From contig OZ034979.1 of the NCBI GenBank assembly GCA_964030785.1, positions 11,758,883 to 11,822,882 on the forward strand: a DNA stretch of 64,000 bases. The letters run 5' to 3'. The position numbers and the translations under genes are program-made. The notes under the pieces were generated by a model, which was not told the DNA's origin, searched no databases, and saw nothing but the letters and a program-made list of their open reading frames with translations. Shown piece by piece: positions 37,501 to 48,657 of this stretch. How positions within the stretch are numbered: position 1 is the stretch's first letter; each line of letters begins with the position of its first letter. The DNA comes from Siderastrea siderea (lineage: Eukaryota > Cnidaria > Anthozoa > Scleractinia > Rhizangiidae).

Positions 37501-40500
37501 AATCATCGAAAATTATCAGCGACGAGCAATCTTATTCCATCCACCACCTATTTTTCTTTGTTCTACCCATGAGGCTGCAAGCATATCACAAGGCTAACAT
37601 CCTGTTTTCCACTTAAAAGGATGTCGCAGAACCTCAAGTAACAAACCGCTAGCCACCGACTGTAATGCATGCAGGAATGTGAAGAATGCCGTCACTGGAG
37701 AATGCGTTGAGAAATGTCCTAAAGGATGGGAGGAACAACCCGATAAAACTTGCAAACGTAAGTTTTAGCTTTTTATATTTATTTCCTCTTTCCCACGTCC
37801 GTTTCCTCAGGTAAGCTTATGTGAATCTCTAAGTCGTTCTTAAAGACGGTGTTACACGTGCAACGTGTTTCAGAAGTTCGCAAGGCTTTGATAATCAGCG
37901 ACGGTATGTTACGTTGTGCAGTGTGTGTCGTGTAACTTGCTTGTCTTGCAACTCTTCAAGAGGTGACTCGAAGTAAGTGACACAACAAGACATTACACAG
38001 TACAAAAAACAACTAAAATTTGGTAACATGCAGAATCCTTACAAATTGTCACACTTATATATACTACTGTTATATAGTAAAAAAACCCACCACGGAATAT
38101 TTTCAATTATAGTACGTTATTACAATCAAAACGGGAGAAGAGATGCCCCGAAGAATGAAAAGTGAAACATGGTTATTGTCATATTGATTTTAGTTTTTTA
38201 TAGAGTGGCATGCTTAAATGTTATGGGAGATGGTGGGATTAAGTGTCAGATATTTTTCCTTTTTGTTTACTGCCTTTTGTTTTTCTTCTTGTTTTGAAAT
38301 TACCTTGAAATAAATCGTTCATACAACGGGAAGATGTTTGCCATGCATTTGATCGTTCTTATCAAATATGCTTCAAGTACGCTTTTTCGTCGTTGCAGTG
38401 TTAAGTTTTGTTTCTGCTTCCTTTCTTAGCGAAAGAAGTAGACCCATGTGCCGATGTCAAATGTTTAAATGGAGGAAGTTGCAAAAAGTTGGAGGGTGGA
38501 AAGTTTGAATGTGTTTGCACGGAGGGATATAGTGGAGAGTACTGTGAAAAAAGCAAAGCAAGTAAGTAACGATAACCTTTATTAGTATATAACATTAGTA
38601 TAATTGCTCAGGTGATTATAGAGAAGCGCGCGCTCTGATTGGTCGAGCATTACGTCATATCTCAGTCTTGCTATAATCACCCCAAGCGAGGTGATTATAA
38701 TACTGAAGCACTAGTTTTCCAAATGACCACCGCGCGATTTTTTATGTTTCTGGAGAAAAGAAAAAAGAAAATGCATTCGCTCTAATAATCACCTGAGCAA
38801 TTATACTAAAACAATTATTCTCCTCAGGCTCAGGGAATATTGTGGAATAATCCCCTCTACTCCACCATATACACTTCGCCGTCGGCGAATAATTGTTAAA
38901 TAGTGTCCAGCGTGCTCTGATTGGCTACTCACACTCGGGATAGTATCTGCCATTCATCTGCCGACATTATTCTGGATTTCGCGCGCGAGTTCTCCCTCAT
39001 TTCCCAGAAAAAAAGGATCTATTTGGTGCTGACTTTCCATTGCCGTGGTATATATCAAAACAGTCATTTACCTCAATGTCGGCTTGGCAAATATCCACTA
39101 TTACTCACCTCCACTTGACCAATGATACTAGGGATCGGCGTATGGGGAAATTCGCAAGAAAGCGAAGGACGGGGAACGAGATTCTGAAAGTGGCGGGTAA
39201 AGGGAAAAATATTTGCAAGATTGTGATATTCCAGTCTCAAAGTGGACTCGTTATTTGGGACCCAATGGGTTCAAATGCAAGAAATTAGCTCTGGGCACGA
39301 AAGCTTAGAGCGCAAAACAAAAGTGGCGTCCACGCGAACAAAATGCTGTTTGTTTCAAGAGAAGAGTGATATGTGGCCGAAGTAAATGACACGTTTTCAT
39401 TAAAACTGTTAATATATACCTCGCAAAACGTTGCTCAAAGAATGGGAGGACACTTTGCTCTTGCTTCAAGGCGCTTATACGTTTTTCGCCTTGAGTTCAA
39501 GATATGAGCCTTTGAAATGAGAATAGACATAGTGGGAACGATCAGAAACTGATCGCATTTTCTTCCCTGGGGGCGATGGGAGAATTCAAATTCGCTGCCG
39601 ATGCGCTGTTGCTTTGGTCAGCCCAAATCGTTATAGCCAATTGATTGACAATTTTTATATTGTGGTCATTCTTTTCATTCCGCCCCAAATGACATTTTGA
39701 TCAAATGACATGCTGATCAAATCATTCTATTCATTCCGCCCCATTCTAACGACTCCGGGATGAGAACAGGTAAAGAAAAAATAAATAAATAATTCCTAGT
39801 ACTCTCTAGTAGTTCTCAAAATACGCGCCCAAGCTTTGCAATCTTTGTCTTCTGATACATATCGAAGGACGGGCAGACCTTTCTAGCTAGATAACTAGCC
39901 AGCACGTCACTTCACCAGCAAAACAAAGACGGCGTCCAGTAAATCTGTTCGCTTAAATACGTCGCTATAATGCTTTTGAGGACCAGTTGACAAACTCCCA
40001 GAACATAATCACAACTTGAAGAGCGATCGTTAGCCTTCGCACAAGTAAAATGATGCGTGGGGCAGTTGTTTGGCAAGAGGGTCCATCTGCTGTTGTTTGA
40101 AATAGCAGACTGATATAGGAAATTTACGTTCAAGGCAATCAATTTAGAGACTTCGTTAAGCTAGGACTGAACGTCTCCACGCCCTTTGGGCGTCGCTTCG
40201 TGAGGAATGAAGGTTGTAATGGTGCTAACGGAACGATTTGTCTATATTGAAAGCAGGCATGGGGCAGTAATGAGAGCATTCACCTCCCACCAATGTGCCC
40301 CGGGTTCGATTCTCGCACCCGACGTCATATGTGGGTTGAGTTTGTTCTTGGTCCTCGTTCTTGCTCCGAGGGTTTTTTCTCCGGTTTTTCCTCCCTCCTA
40401 AAATACCAGCATTTCCTTATTCCAATTCGATCTGAAATCCGAGGGCCCCAGGTTTGTCGGTTGGAAAATTTCTAAGCATCACCTTCGGTAAACAAAGTCA

Positions 40501-42926
40501 ATTTTATTTTATTTATTTTCTTATTTTATAATACTTCAGCATGCGACAAACCCCTTGGCATGGAAAGTGGTGCAATCAAAGACAAGCAGATTAGACAATC
40601 TTCTTTTTACAATGCCAACTACATGGGCAAAGCTGCCAGACTTAACAACAAACAATATTGTTGGATGGCTGCACCCAGTGACAGAAGAGCATACCTTCAT
40701 ATCGACTTGGGTAGACAATCCACGGTAACCGGTGTAGCAACGCAAGGAAGACATAAGTATGCCCACTATGTTACCAAGTATTTGCTGCTGTACGTAGATG
40801 GGAGATACCTTAAGTATTACAGGGAAGGAGGCAAACCAAAGGTAAATAAATCATATATTACACTACTCGAAATTACGTGCATGCGTACATGCTACAAATA
40901 TAATAATGACTTCTACTTACTTCTACACAAGTTAGTGGTATGAGTGGGATATTAGAGACCAATAGTAGGGGCTGTTTACATGGAGGGAGGAAGATCCTAG
41001 CACCATGTAAACTACCTTTGATCGGAAGATCCTATTACTAGGTCAGAAAAACAAATTAATAATGGCTGCGGCCGGGCATTCAGCTGCTAAAGACTGACAG
41101 TTTTATTTTATTTACAGCAACCACGCCAACCGACATTTTTGCATGTAAACCAAACGAAAACTTGTCTCGCTTTTTAGGATCTTCCTAGTGGTAGGATCTT
41201 CCTCTCTTCATGTAAACAGCCCCTAGTAGACCTTAACGGGGGAGGCTCTTAACCACCATGTTGTTGCTATAGAAAGTTTCTAACCATCATGTCCTGGAAA
41301 CCCTGACTTCCACAGATAAGCTGCTTGGCCACACAGAAACGTTTTCAAGTTTTCCCTGTCACAATTAAATTTGGCAGGTCACGTAACCTGGACAGGAAAA
41401 AAAGCCAATATTTAACGATCATCAAGATGCAAAATCGTGGCATGTCAATTTCTTGAAATTCGCAATATTATAGAAGTTATGACGCCTTATGTACCTATGT
41501 TTTTGCATTTTCTACTGTAGGCACCCTCAAGTTAGTTTAAACCGGTTTCTGTAGAATGAAGCAACTGAGAGTATTGCTAATTCCCCTCCCTCGGATGGAA
41601 TGCTAGTCCATCGCAGGGTTACCCCCAGCAGTATGACGCCCGTACCAATTTTATACACCTGGGTGCAGAAAAACAATGTGGGTTAAAGTTTCCTGTCTAA
41701 GAAAACAACACAATAGCAAGGACTGGGCCTGAAACCACTGACCTTAAAACTACCTATAAGCGCCTAGACTGCAAAACAGTCGTATTTTTTGCGGGGAGCG
41801 AAAGGTCTGGAACGGGCGTGGAATAGACGAGTGAGACTGGGGAGAGACGCTAAAAAATACGACGTTGTGTCCAGTAGGGCGTGTGAGGCTCGTGTGCGCT
41901 TCGCGGCTCGTGTGTTAGCGCTTTTCTTTTCTCTTGCGCTTCTCTCGAGAGTCTTAAGAGAAAAAATGACTGTATTGCAGTTTAAAAGCGCCGTAGCATT
42001 AAACATCAACACGGTGTTTATTGAGTATCTCATTTCGAAGGGTGCCTCAGTATGTAAACTGTACAATGTCATGGCTTGTTATAAGCCAACTGCGTACATT
42101 TGTTGTTACATTACAAGAAATTTCAGTTCGAAATGCCTATACTGTGGAACCTCGATTTGACGAACTTCTATATAACGAAGTGCTCGGTACAACGAACGAT
42201 ATTTTTTGAGCCTAGTAATAGTGTAATGCAGTGAAAAGATCCTCGATATAACGAACCCTCGATATAACGAACCAATTTCCCCAGTCCCTTGGCACTTCGT
42301 TAAATCGGGGTTCCATTGAATTTGTTTGCTGTCCCTTTTGCTCTCTTCCTGGCTTTCAGTGGCTTCGAAAGAAACAGTGAAGTACTTGTTTACTATGTTA
42401 TTAGGCAGCTAAAAATCGAAAGTGAAAATTAATAATAAAAAATAATAAAAGATAAACGCTTGGATTAAATATTCACCATATGAGAGGTAGCCGTATTAAA
42501 TTAATATGGTTCAATTTGAGGCAATTAGTTAAAATGTAAGGGTAGTTTATCTTTGATGATCATACCTTTCATTCTCATTCCCTGTATGTCTGGTTATGTA
42601 GTGAAATTTCAAGGAGAAGTTAGACACCGGTTATTATTGTAGCCGGTACATTTTGGAGTTGCTTGCAACCTCGAAGAGATAACAGACCTAAAATTCCTCT
42701 TTTTGGCAAAAACGTTAGTCTTATTGATATCATGTTAATGTAAATAAAAAAATATGGTTTCTTACTGCACATGTTTATCCATTAGGTATTCGTCGGAAAC
42801 AGCGACTCGGACACTGTTGTGCGTCATAATCTAAACCCACCAATCACATCTCGCGGTATTCGTTTTAAACCAATTGGTTATAGAGGATTTAGAGCCATGA
42901 GAGTGGAGGTGTACGGATGCCAATAA
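28531..42926 (+). CDS. Secreted MACPF (perforin-like) protein with Methyltransf_FA-like, EGF and F5/8C domains, 14 exons
   Basis: Exons: 28,531-28,618; 29,014-29,258; 29,732-29,857; 30,536-30,775; 31,649-31,761; 33,084-33,314; 33,941-34,053; 34,211-34,818; 35,430-36,107; 36,373-36,730; 37,620-37,757; 38,430-38,561; 40,540-40,841; 42,786-42,926 (TAA). Phases chain exactly to 3,513 nt, 1,170 aa, with no stop. Residues 1-25 are a signal peptide ending ASA. Residues 30-153 are charged; 112-153 look coiled-coil. Residues about 154-590 carry the MACPF domain, with the signature WGTHY at 392-396 (exon 8) and a Gly-rich stretch at the exon 4 end. Exons 9-10 include a Methyltransf_FA-like segment (HFTASSKGTVFVIFAAIP, TWYYVQISPYGVGIF). 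Residues 915-979 are Cys-rich, 986-1,020 are an EGF domain and 1,024-1,170 an F5/8C (discoidin) domain bounded by Cys 1,025 and 1,169. MACPF proteins insert into membranes as oligomeric rings; some sea-anemone toxins combine MACPF with EGF. Defence, venom or developmental roles are all possible; function here is inferred. Confidence 0.88.
31845..32120 (+). mobile_element. tRNA-derived SINE family A, copy 1
   Basis: It begins GGGATGGCGCAGTGGTGACA (A-box-like TGGCGCAGTGGT), has a degenerate B box (GCGTTCCCAGTGCC), then a body with CATATGTGGGTTGAGTTTGT and GTCCTTGCTCCGAG, and ends GTTAAATAAAGTTGATTTAT plus ATTT repeats. Copy 2 lies at 40,255. It sits in MACPF intron 5. Confidence 0.8.
32676..32936. 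mobile_element. MITE with TAGAGC(G/A)GTTTTCAA ends, copy 1
   Basis: Ends TAGAGCGGTTTTCAA and TTGAAAACTGCTCTA are inverted copies. The interior shares AAGTCACGATTGGTTTTG and CAACAGGAACAAAA-type words with the 46,933-47,200 copy. It lies in MACPF intron 5. Confidence 0.7.
38595..38809. mobile_element. 215-bp MITE with TTAGTATAATTGCTCAGGTG ends
   Basis: The left end TTAGTATAATTGCTCAGGTG (then ATTAT) is mirrored at the right by ATAAT, CACCTGAGCAATTATACTAA: a 25-bp terminal inverted repeat. The motif GGTGATTATA recurs internally. It lies in MACPF intron 12. A second inverted-repeat element with AACAATTATTC ends follows at once. Confidence 0.8.
38810..38898. mobile_element. Short inverted-repeat element, AACAATTATTC ends
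   Basis: AACAATTATTCTCC at the left and CGAATAATTGTT at the right form an inverted repeat of about 11 bp. It directly abuts the preceding MITE, so one may be nested beside the other. Confidence 0.45.
40255..40525 (+). mobile_element. tRNA-derived SINE family A, copy 2
   Basis: Same order as the 31,845 copy: an A-box remnant (GGGGCAGTAATGAGAGC), a good B box (GGTTCGATTC at about 40,303), CATATGTGGGTTGAGTTTGT, CTTGCTCCGAGGG, and a T-rich ATTTATTTT tail. The tail ends about 15 bp before the acceptor of MACPF exon 13. Confidence 0.8.
40968..41223. mobile_element. MITE with GGGGCTGTTTACATG ends and TAGTA flanks
   Basis: GGGGCTGTTTACATGGAGGG at the left mirrors CATGTAAACAGCCCC at the right; AGGATCTTCCT motifs are repeated inside. 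TAGTA flanks both sides (40,963-40,967 and 41,224-41,228), consistent with a 5-bp target duplication. It lies in MACPF intron 13. Confidence 0.78.
41530..41765 (-). mobile_element. SINE family B copy
   Basis: It contains GGTTTCTGTAGAATGAAGCA, GAATGCTAGTCCATCGCAGGG and TATACACCTGGGTGCAGA in the family order. It lies in MACPF intron 13. Confidence 0.65.
42142..42318. mobile_element. MITE related to pogo/Tigger-type elements
   Basis: Ends CTGTGGAACCTCGATTTGACGAA and TTCGTTAAATCGGGGTTCCATTG form a terminal inverted repeat of about 23 bp. The inside repeats CTCGATATAACGAAC twice. A TA sits before the left end but not clearly after the right, so the duplication is not confirmed. Confidence 0.6.
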
Positions 42927-43611
42927 GGTAATTAGAGCCCTATTAAACACCTATAGCAAAAAGGCGAGTTTTAATGTCATATCATAGATGATTGTAAGTT
43001 ATGATTTCAAAGCCATTGTGCAAATGTCTGAACGGCTGTTTCAGTGCTATCTGCTTGTTCATCTGAACTGCTGCTCAGCAGCTTTCGACCTCGAGAAGTT
43101 ATAACCACAATTGAAAATAATATTTAAAAAAATCAAAATTAAAAAATATATATATAGACACAAAAAACCATCACTTTCAGCACTTTGCAGTGACGCCTTA
43201 CACCGAAGTATTTGTTAAGACGTAATAAATGTTCTTAAACGGCAATCGTCACTTTGTCCTGCTCCGGGCGGGATTTTAAGGCCAAGGGATGACCGATATT
43301 AAAGACGAGTGACAAAAGTGCCCGAGAGTTAAAACCAAACAATTGCATGTTCTACCGCTGCAAGTATTCAAGGGGTAGAATGATTTAGGTGAAACCTTAA
43401 TTTAAGTAAAAGTTTTACTTTAGCCTGTTACAGCTAGCCGTTTGGATTGTGCAGAGCAGCGAAAAGCGGCGCGCGGCGCTAGGGTTGGCTTGAAGGAAAA
43501 CCGGTTTTTTTGGTACACTGCTTTTTCGCTGCTCGCCACAAACTTGACGCCTGGAACAGGCTATTGTGTTTTCAGTTAATCACTTGATATACGGTACACA
43601 ATTTTACTACA

Positions 43612-43645
43612 AAATAAATAAATAAATAAATAAATAAATAAATGA
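43612..43645. repeat. (AAAT)n microsatellite
   Basis: About eight AAAT units in a row. Confidence 0.9.
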
Positions 43646-43943
43646 ACCGAAAGTAACGACAGATAAAGGTTACCAAATCTGAAAGTTATGAGTTTCTCTA
43701 GAATTAACTTTCGGAATTTTACCGTCAAAACCCCTCTATTGAGGTGAAGGAAGGAAGAAAGCCATGTTTGATCCGAATGAGGCAACAACAAAAATTAAAA
43801 CTTAAAGAGTAAATGAAAAATTGCTTGGAATTTAAAACAACAACAACAGAAACACTGTGGACATGGAAACGTAATCATCTAGTTTAACTGAGCCATTGTC
43901 GATTATCATGACTGTTTCTTTTATACATTTATCTATTCATTCT

Positions 43944-43945
<2 letters not shown>

Positions 43946-44001
<56 letters not shown>
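43946..44001. repeat. (TTGA)n microsatellite
   Basis: About fourteen GATT/TTGA units in a row, uninterrupted. Confidence 0.92.
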
Positions 44002-45204
44002 GTTTTTTGATTTTTTGCAGCACGAATTTGAGAATTGGAAGCTCAGTTTTTGACAGCAAGGATTCTTAGCTTGGTCACTTTTTGGTAGCATATTTAGCAG
44101 TTTAAGGAGGGTAAGACGACAGTCAACTTAAGGTCATAAGAAAATTGAAGAGAGGTTAAATTGTTTAAGTAGGCATTGATAAATAATTGTAATCGGAACA
44201 CAGCGATATCTAAAGGCTTTCAACGCACAAGCGATCTTTGTCAGCTATATAAATAATACATGGCGGAACGAAGATATTAATTTTATTTTCAAGTGGTAAA
44301 AATAGTATTTTACCTTCAAGCGTAGCGAGTGAGTATAATAGCTTTTTTTAACCACGAGAAAATAAAACTCATATCTTCAAGCCGCCGAGTAATTTTCTTT
44401 TCTTTTTTATATAGACAAGAGTGTTTTTGCTCAAACAAATGTAAAAGCGGGGAAATGACGTAATCGATATTCTTACTAGTGAAGATATGAAAAATACGCT
44501 ACTAGAGTCCCGGATGTAGTTTCGTACGAACTTTAAGAGTAGTCTATTTTCCACTAAAACCGTCTTGTCTATCTAATAAAAATGGATATGCATAAAATAA
44601 AGACTCGTTGTCGACGAATAATGTAATTGGTTAATGGTGAGTCTCAATAAAATGGAGGTATATGAATGGCCGTTGTGGTTTCATTTAATTAGTGAAGGGC
44701 TTCTCTGTATAAATTTGGGAAGGCCTGTTTACTGAATTTGCGTCCCCTTCTCCTTCCCCGGCAGCTACCATGGTCTGCACGCAACCATTTTCGAACACAA
44801 TGTGGCAAACGCCCTAAAGCATCCAGCGGCAAATGTGCTGTTGAAATTCCCGAGGTCACGTGACATTTCTCATTTTAAGTTGGACGTATGCAAAGGTTTC
44901 TGCAGGTGAAACCATGTCTGTCATAGGCATAGCAGATACAAAGGGAAAATAAATGAACAACTGAAAAAAATAAGTAACATAAAAATATGAAGGCGAGAGG
45001 AAACAAATATTTGAGGCGATAAACATACACATGATGCACACATGAGAAGCCAACTGTCAACCCCGGAGTGCTTTTGATGTTAACCTACGGTGACTGACTG
45101 CAGGTGACTATGGGCGAATTGCGGATTATTTCAGAGGGTTTGCTCTTTCTTATTCCACCTTCATGTATCCTATACTACTATCCTATATCATAAAAGAATA
45201 GCAC

Positions 45205-45815
45205 AGAACAGAATAGAATAGAATAGAATAGAATAGAAACGTTATTTACGTCACATACCATCTAGCTTGCGAAAATCCCATGCTAATTTGGGGACACAAA
45301 ATGAATACTAAAATTAAAAAAAAATCTAACAGTACAATAATCATCTAATACTAATCATACTAATCTAATAAACTAGAAGTAGCTAATCTGATAATCAATA
45401 ATTGATAATAATCCTTAAAAAGTCGACACAAAAAATGATAAAATTATATAGATATGCTGAGCAGAGGGAACAGCCCTTGCATCCACCATCCACCCGTGAA
45501 CTTATCAGTCACATTTACGAATATTATTTTTAAAAGTATTTAATGTTTTTGCAGATCTAACATCTGGAGATAATTTCCCCATAACCTAGGCCCAAGATAA
45601 CGCAAAGAATGCTTACCGTATGTCCTAGTATTATAACTAGGAATGAAGAAGTCTGATTGTCTTAAAAAGTAGGAAGAATTATGATCATTAAAAATATTAC
45701 AGATATAAGTTGGACATAGTTTGTGCTTCACTGTGCACATGAGCGTTGGCAGCTCAGCCCTCTTTATAAATTGGGCAGACTGCTCCCTTAACCGTTTTGC
45801 CTGGGAACCTGATGT
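45205..45815 (-). pseudogene. 5'-truncated LINE, C-terminal reverse-transcriptase fragment and 3' tail
   Basis: On the minus strand from about 45,815 to 45,540 the frame includes QFIKRAELPTLM, KHKLCPTYICNIF, then TRTYGKHSLRYLGPRLWGNY, which is the familiar tail of CR1/L2-type LINE reverse transcriptases (ELPTL, CPxYI, TxTYG.xSxRYxGxxLWN). The frame closes at 45,540. About 300 bp of 3' UTR follow and end in a (TTCTA)n tract (45,208-45,238 on the plus strand as TAGAA), typical of LINE 3' ends. The rest of the element is missing, as expected for a 5'-truncated insertion. Confidence 0.7.
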
Positions 45816-46932
45816 GATAAGTGACTATAGAGATGGCCAGTCAATGTACGTTCAGACTGACACTGACTGTCAATCATAATTAACGTTTGACGCTGCCGTG
45901 ATAGTATGTGCTTGCTTTTCAAAAAGTGAATCTCCTTGTGATTGTATTTGATTCACTTTTCCGTCTGAAAATACTGACATTGATAGACCATCACCCTTCG
46001 TCGCCCATTACATCAGGGTAGCGGGGAAATGAAACGCGTTTACGCAGAAAAATGTAAGTCTGGTCAAAAAGCTATAGAAAGCTTTTTTTTTGATTGCCCA
46101 ACATTTCGGTTAGGCCCTTAACTACCTATGGAAGAATACCAATGAATAACCTCGGGATGCTAAGTTGACACATTTGTTTTCAAATTGCCTTTTTTTGAAT
46201 TTCACTTGTACGCTTTTTTTTGTCAGTTCTGGTACATGGGAGTAGAGTCAAGGGCAGGAATGAAGCTTTGAAAGTGCATCAACGTCTGTAAAATTTGTTT
46301 CCCTGGGGCGGCCTCTTCTTTCTGTTTTCATTTGTTTTTATTTTCTCTTTTGTGAAAGAGATTCAATAGTCAGAACATCATTGCTCGATGAGAGGACACA
46401 CGTTAAGACTACTGAAACATTTAAGTATACCCCTTTTTCATCATGTCTCCCTTAGAAGGGAAAAGAGGCTTCATTAAATGAGAAGCTCTGAACCCTCTTA
46501 CAACAAACTCTTGGGCAACTTTCAAATCAAAACTTTCAAAGAGTTCCAAATTAATTCATCCAGTAGAGACAGGTTATCCACAAACTCTAGTACATAAAAT
46601 CCTCTCCGATGTACGCCTGGAAGGATAAAGGAATAGAAGTAGATTGTAGTTCGTTAACTTTGATTTCGTGACAGGTGTTCCAAGAAAACTGAAAGCAGTT
46701 GTAATGAAACCTTGAATTTTCTAATCGTTTTTTGTTCCTCAATTTTTGCCAGTTTTGGCAATTTTTCTCTTCCTATTTTAATATATAAAATCAAGTTAAT
46801 CAGTCGGTATGCTGAATCAGAAAATTCCAATCATTCTTCAAGTGCTAGCCCAAAATCCCATTCAAGCAATTATCCAATTGTTTCCCAAATTGAACATCAT
46901 TTATCCCCGTACGCAATAGAATACACATATTA

Positions 46933-47200
46933 TAGAGCTATTTTCAATTGAGTGTCGTTGAACCAAAACCGAAGTAATTACTTTAACTAATCACAACAGG
47001 AACAAAAAACAAAATAAACCAAAGCAAGTCAGCGTTAAGCGCGGGAAAACGCGTGCAAGCAAGTCACGATTGGTTTTGAGTTTACATCTGATTGGCTAAG
47101 TAAATGGCGCGAGATTCTCTGACCAATCACAGAGCGTAGTAAAGCACGTAAAGCAAGCAAAACGCCAATTACTATCGCCACTCAAATGAAAACTGCTCTA
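46933..47200. mobile_element. MITE with TAGAGC(T/A)TTTTCAA ends, copy 2
   Basis: TAGAGCTATTTTCAATTGAG (then TGTCG) mirrors CGCCACTCAAATGAAAACTG, CTCTA: about 25 bp of terminal inverted repeat. The interior is related to 32,676-32,936. Confidence 0.75.
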
Positions 47201-47293
47201 AGGTCACCACTAAATTTTCTCCGTTTTAAATTACTTTAAATTGAACACGTGACGAAATTACCCTCCTCCGAGGAAGAGCATTGTCCGGAAATA

Positions 47294-47697
47294 CAGTTGA
47301 ATCCCGATAACTCGAACCTTCAAGGGAAATCAACAAAGGTACAGGAGTTCGAGAGTTATCAAGGGATGGGATTCCTGCTGACACCACGTACACTTATCAC
47401 GTGTATTCGCACAGGACGAACTGCCATGTTTTGTGCACCAAAACACCAGGAAACTAAAGAAATTGTCACAGAGAACAATTCAAAACTACAATGCTGATCA
47501 TTTTTTGGTAAATTGTTTCAAAATAAATTCATTGTTATGGAGTGTGTTTTCTCTCATTACACTTTGACAAACGATGTTCGAGTTATTGAGGGTAAAATTA
47601 CAGTTAATGTATGGAGCAATTGCAGGGGAAATCAATTTTGGTTCGAGTTAGCACAAGCTTTGAGTTATTGAGGGTCCGAGTCACCGGGAGTCAACTG
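47294..47697. mobile_element. 404-bp pogo/Tigger-type MITE with TA target duplication
   Basis: CAGTTGAATCCCGATAACTC (then GAACC) at the left mirrors GGTCCGAG, TCACCGGGAGTCAACTG at the right. TA flanks both ends (47,292-47,293 and 47,698-47,699). CAGTTG termini plus TA duplication are the hallmark of pogo-group Tc1/mariner elements. Confidence 0.8.
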
Positions 47698-48542
47698 TAG
47701 TGCCCATCCTCGGAATTTTTCTCATCCGATTGTTTTCCAAATAACACAGTATGTATAGGTTATCGGCCTTTCACTCAAGGATATCAGATTTATTCAACTC
47801 TGGTCCCACCCTCGGGCGCCATAAAGCATTTTCTAGAAAATGCTTTATCGTGTAAAAAAAATTGCTTTAGATGTTGGCAAAATGAGTTTTACACGGGCGT
47901 GCATTTTTTAGTTGGAAAGGGGTGCCAAATTTCCTTTTTGTTTTGAGTTCCCTGCAGAAATGTGTATATATATGTTTACGTCTCTGATTGCCTACGTTTA
48001 TCTGCAGCTCTCTTGAGAATAGGCTTACGTTTGAACGCTTAGAGAGAACTATGAATTTGTTTAACAGTTAAAGCAAATTAGTGTCAAAGTATGAGCGACT
48101 CCGACTCCAGTAATGATATTTTTATTACCCAAAGTAGTTTTTCTGGTACTATATATTAATATTCAGTCCTCTTGGCAACTTGAAAGTCTGTTGGACTTGG
48201 GACCAGGTCCTTTTGATGGTTTAGATGTTGAGGAAGAAGTGTTACAATCACTCCAAGAACATCCGTGAAGTGCATCCACTAACAATGTCGGTGAGACCAG
48301 CAAGAAGGTTAAAATACAACAACGCGGCATTCAAATAGCGACACATCGAAAGTTGAGGAAAGGAACAGAGAATGAATTCGACAAAATACGAAAAGGACGA
48401 TGGCATGGCATACTAGAGTATGAATTGTGAAATAACTACAGGTGAATAACTGCAGGGGAATAACTGTATGGGAATAATTCAGCCCCGCTCGCCCCTGTTA
48501 CAAATGAAAAGCCGCCACCAGCTTTTCACTCCGACAGTCGGT

Positions 48543-48615
48543 AATAGACCTTTTCAAGGTTAACGCCGCCATTTTGCCGGGGGTACAAAAACTACTGGGG
48601 CGAGTGCGCGGCCAA
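48543..48615 (+). repeat. Left terminal inverted repeat of the 13.3-kb transposon
   Basis: 73 bp from AATAGACCTTTTCAAGG to GGCCAA, matching the right end in reverse. It contains GCCGCCATTTTG (48,565-48,576), the reverse of a YY1-type CAAAATGGCGGC. An octamer-like ATGCAAAT and a second ATGGCGGC follow at 48,623-48,637, just before the transposase ATG at 48,658, so the repeat probably doubles as promoter. Confidence 0.92.
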
Positions 48616-48657
48616 GAATAAAATGCAAATGGCGGCATGGCTGAATAATCTGTTATC

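Larger units (their letters stand above)
42927..48542. other. Intergenic region between the MACPF gene and the large transposon
   Basis: No host gene supported. It contains (AAAT)n and (TTGA)n microsatellites, a LINE 3' end, a TAGAGC-type MITE and a pogo-type MITE. Confidence 0.6.

Noticed and set aside
41789..42160. 123-codon plus-strand frame
   Set aside because: No domain, lies in a MACPF intron, and overlaps the edge of a pogo-type MITE.
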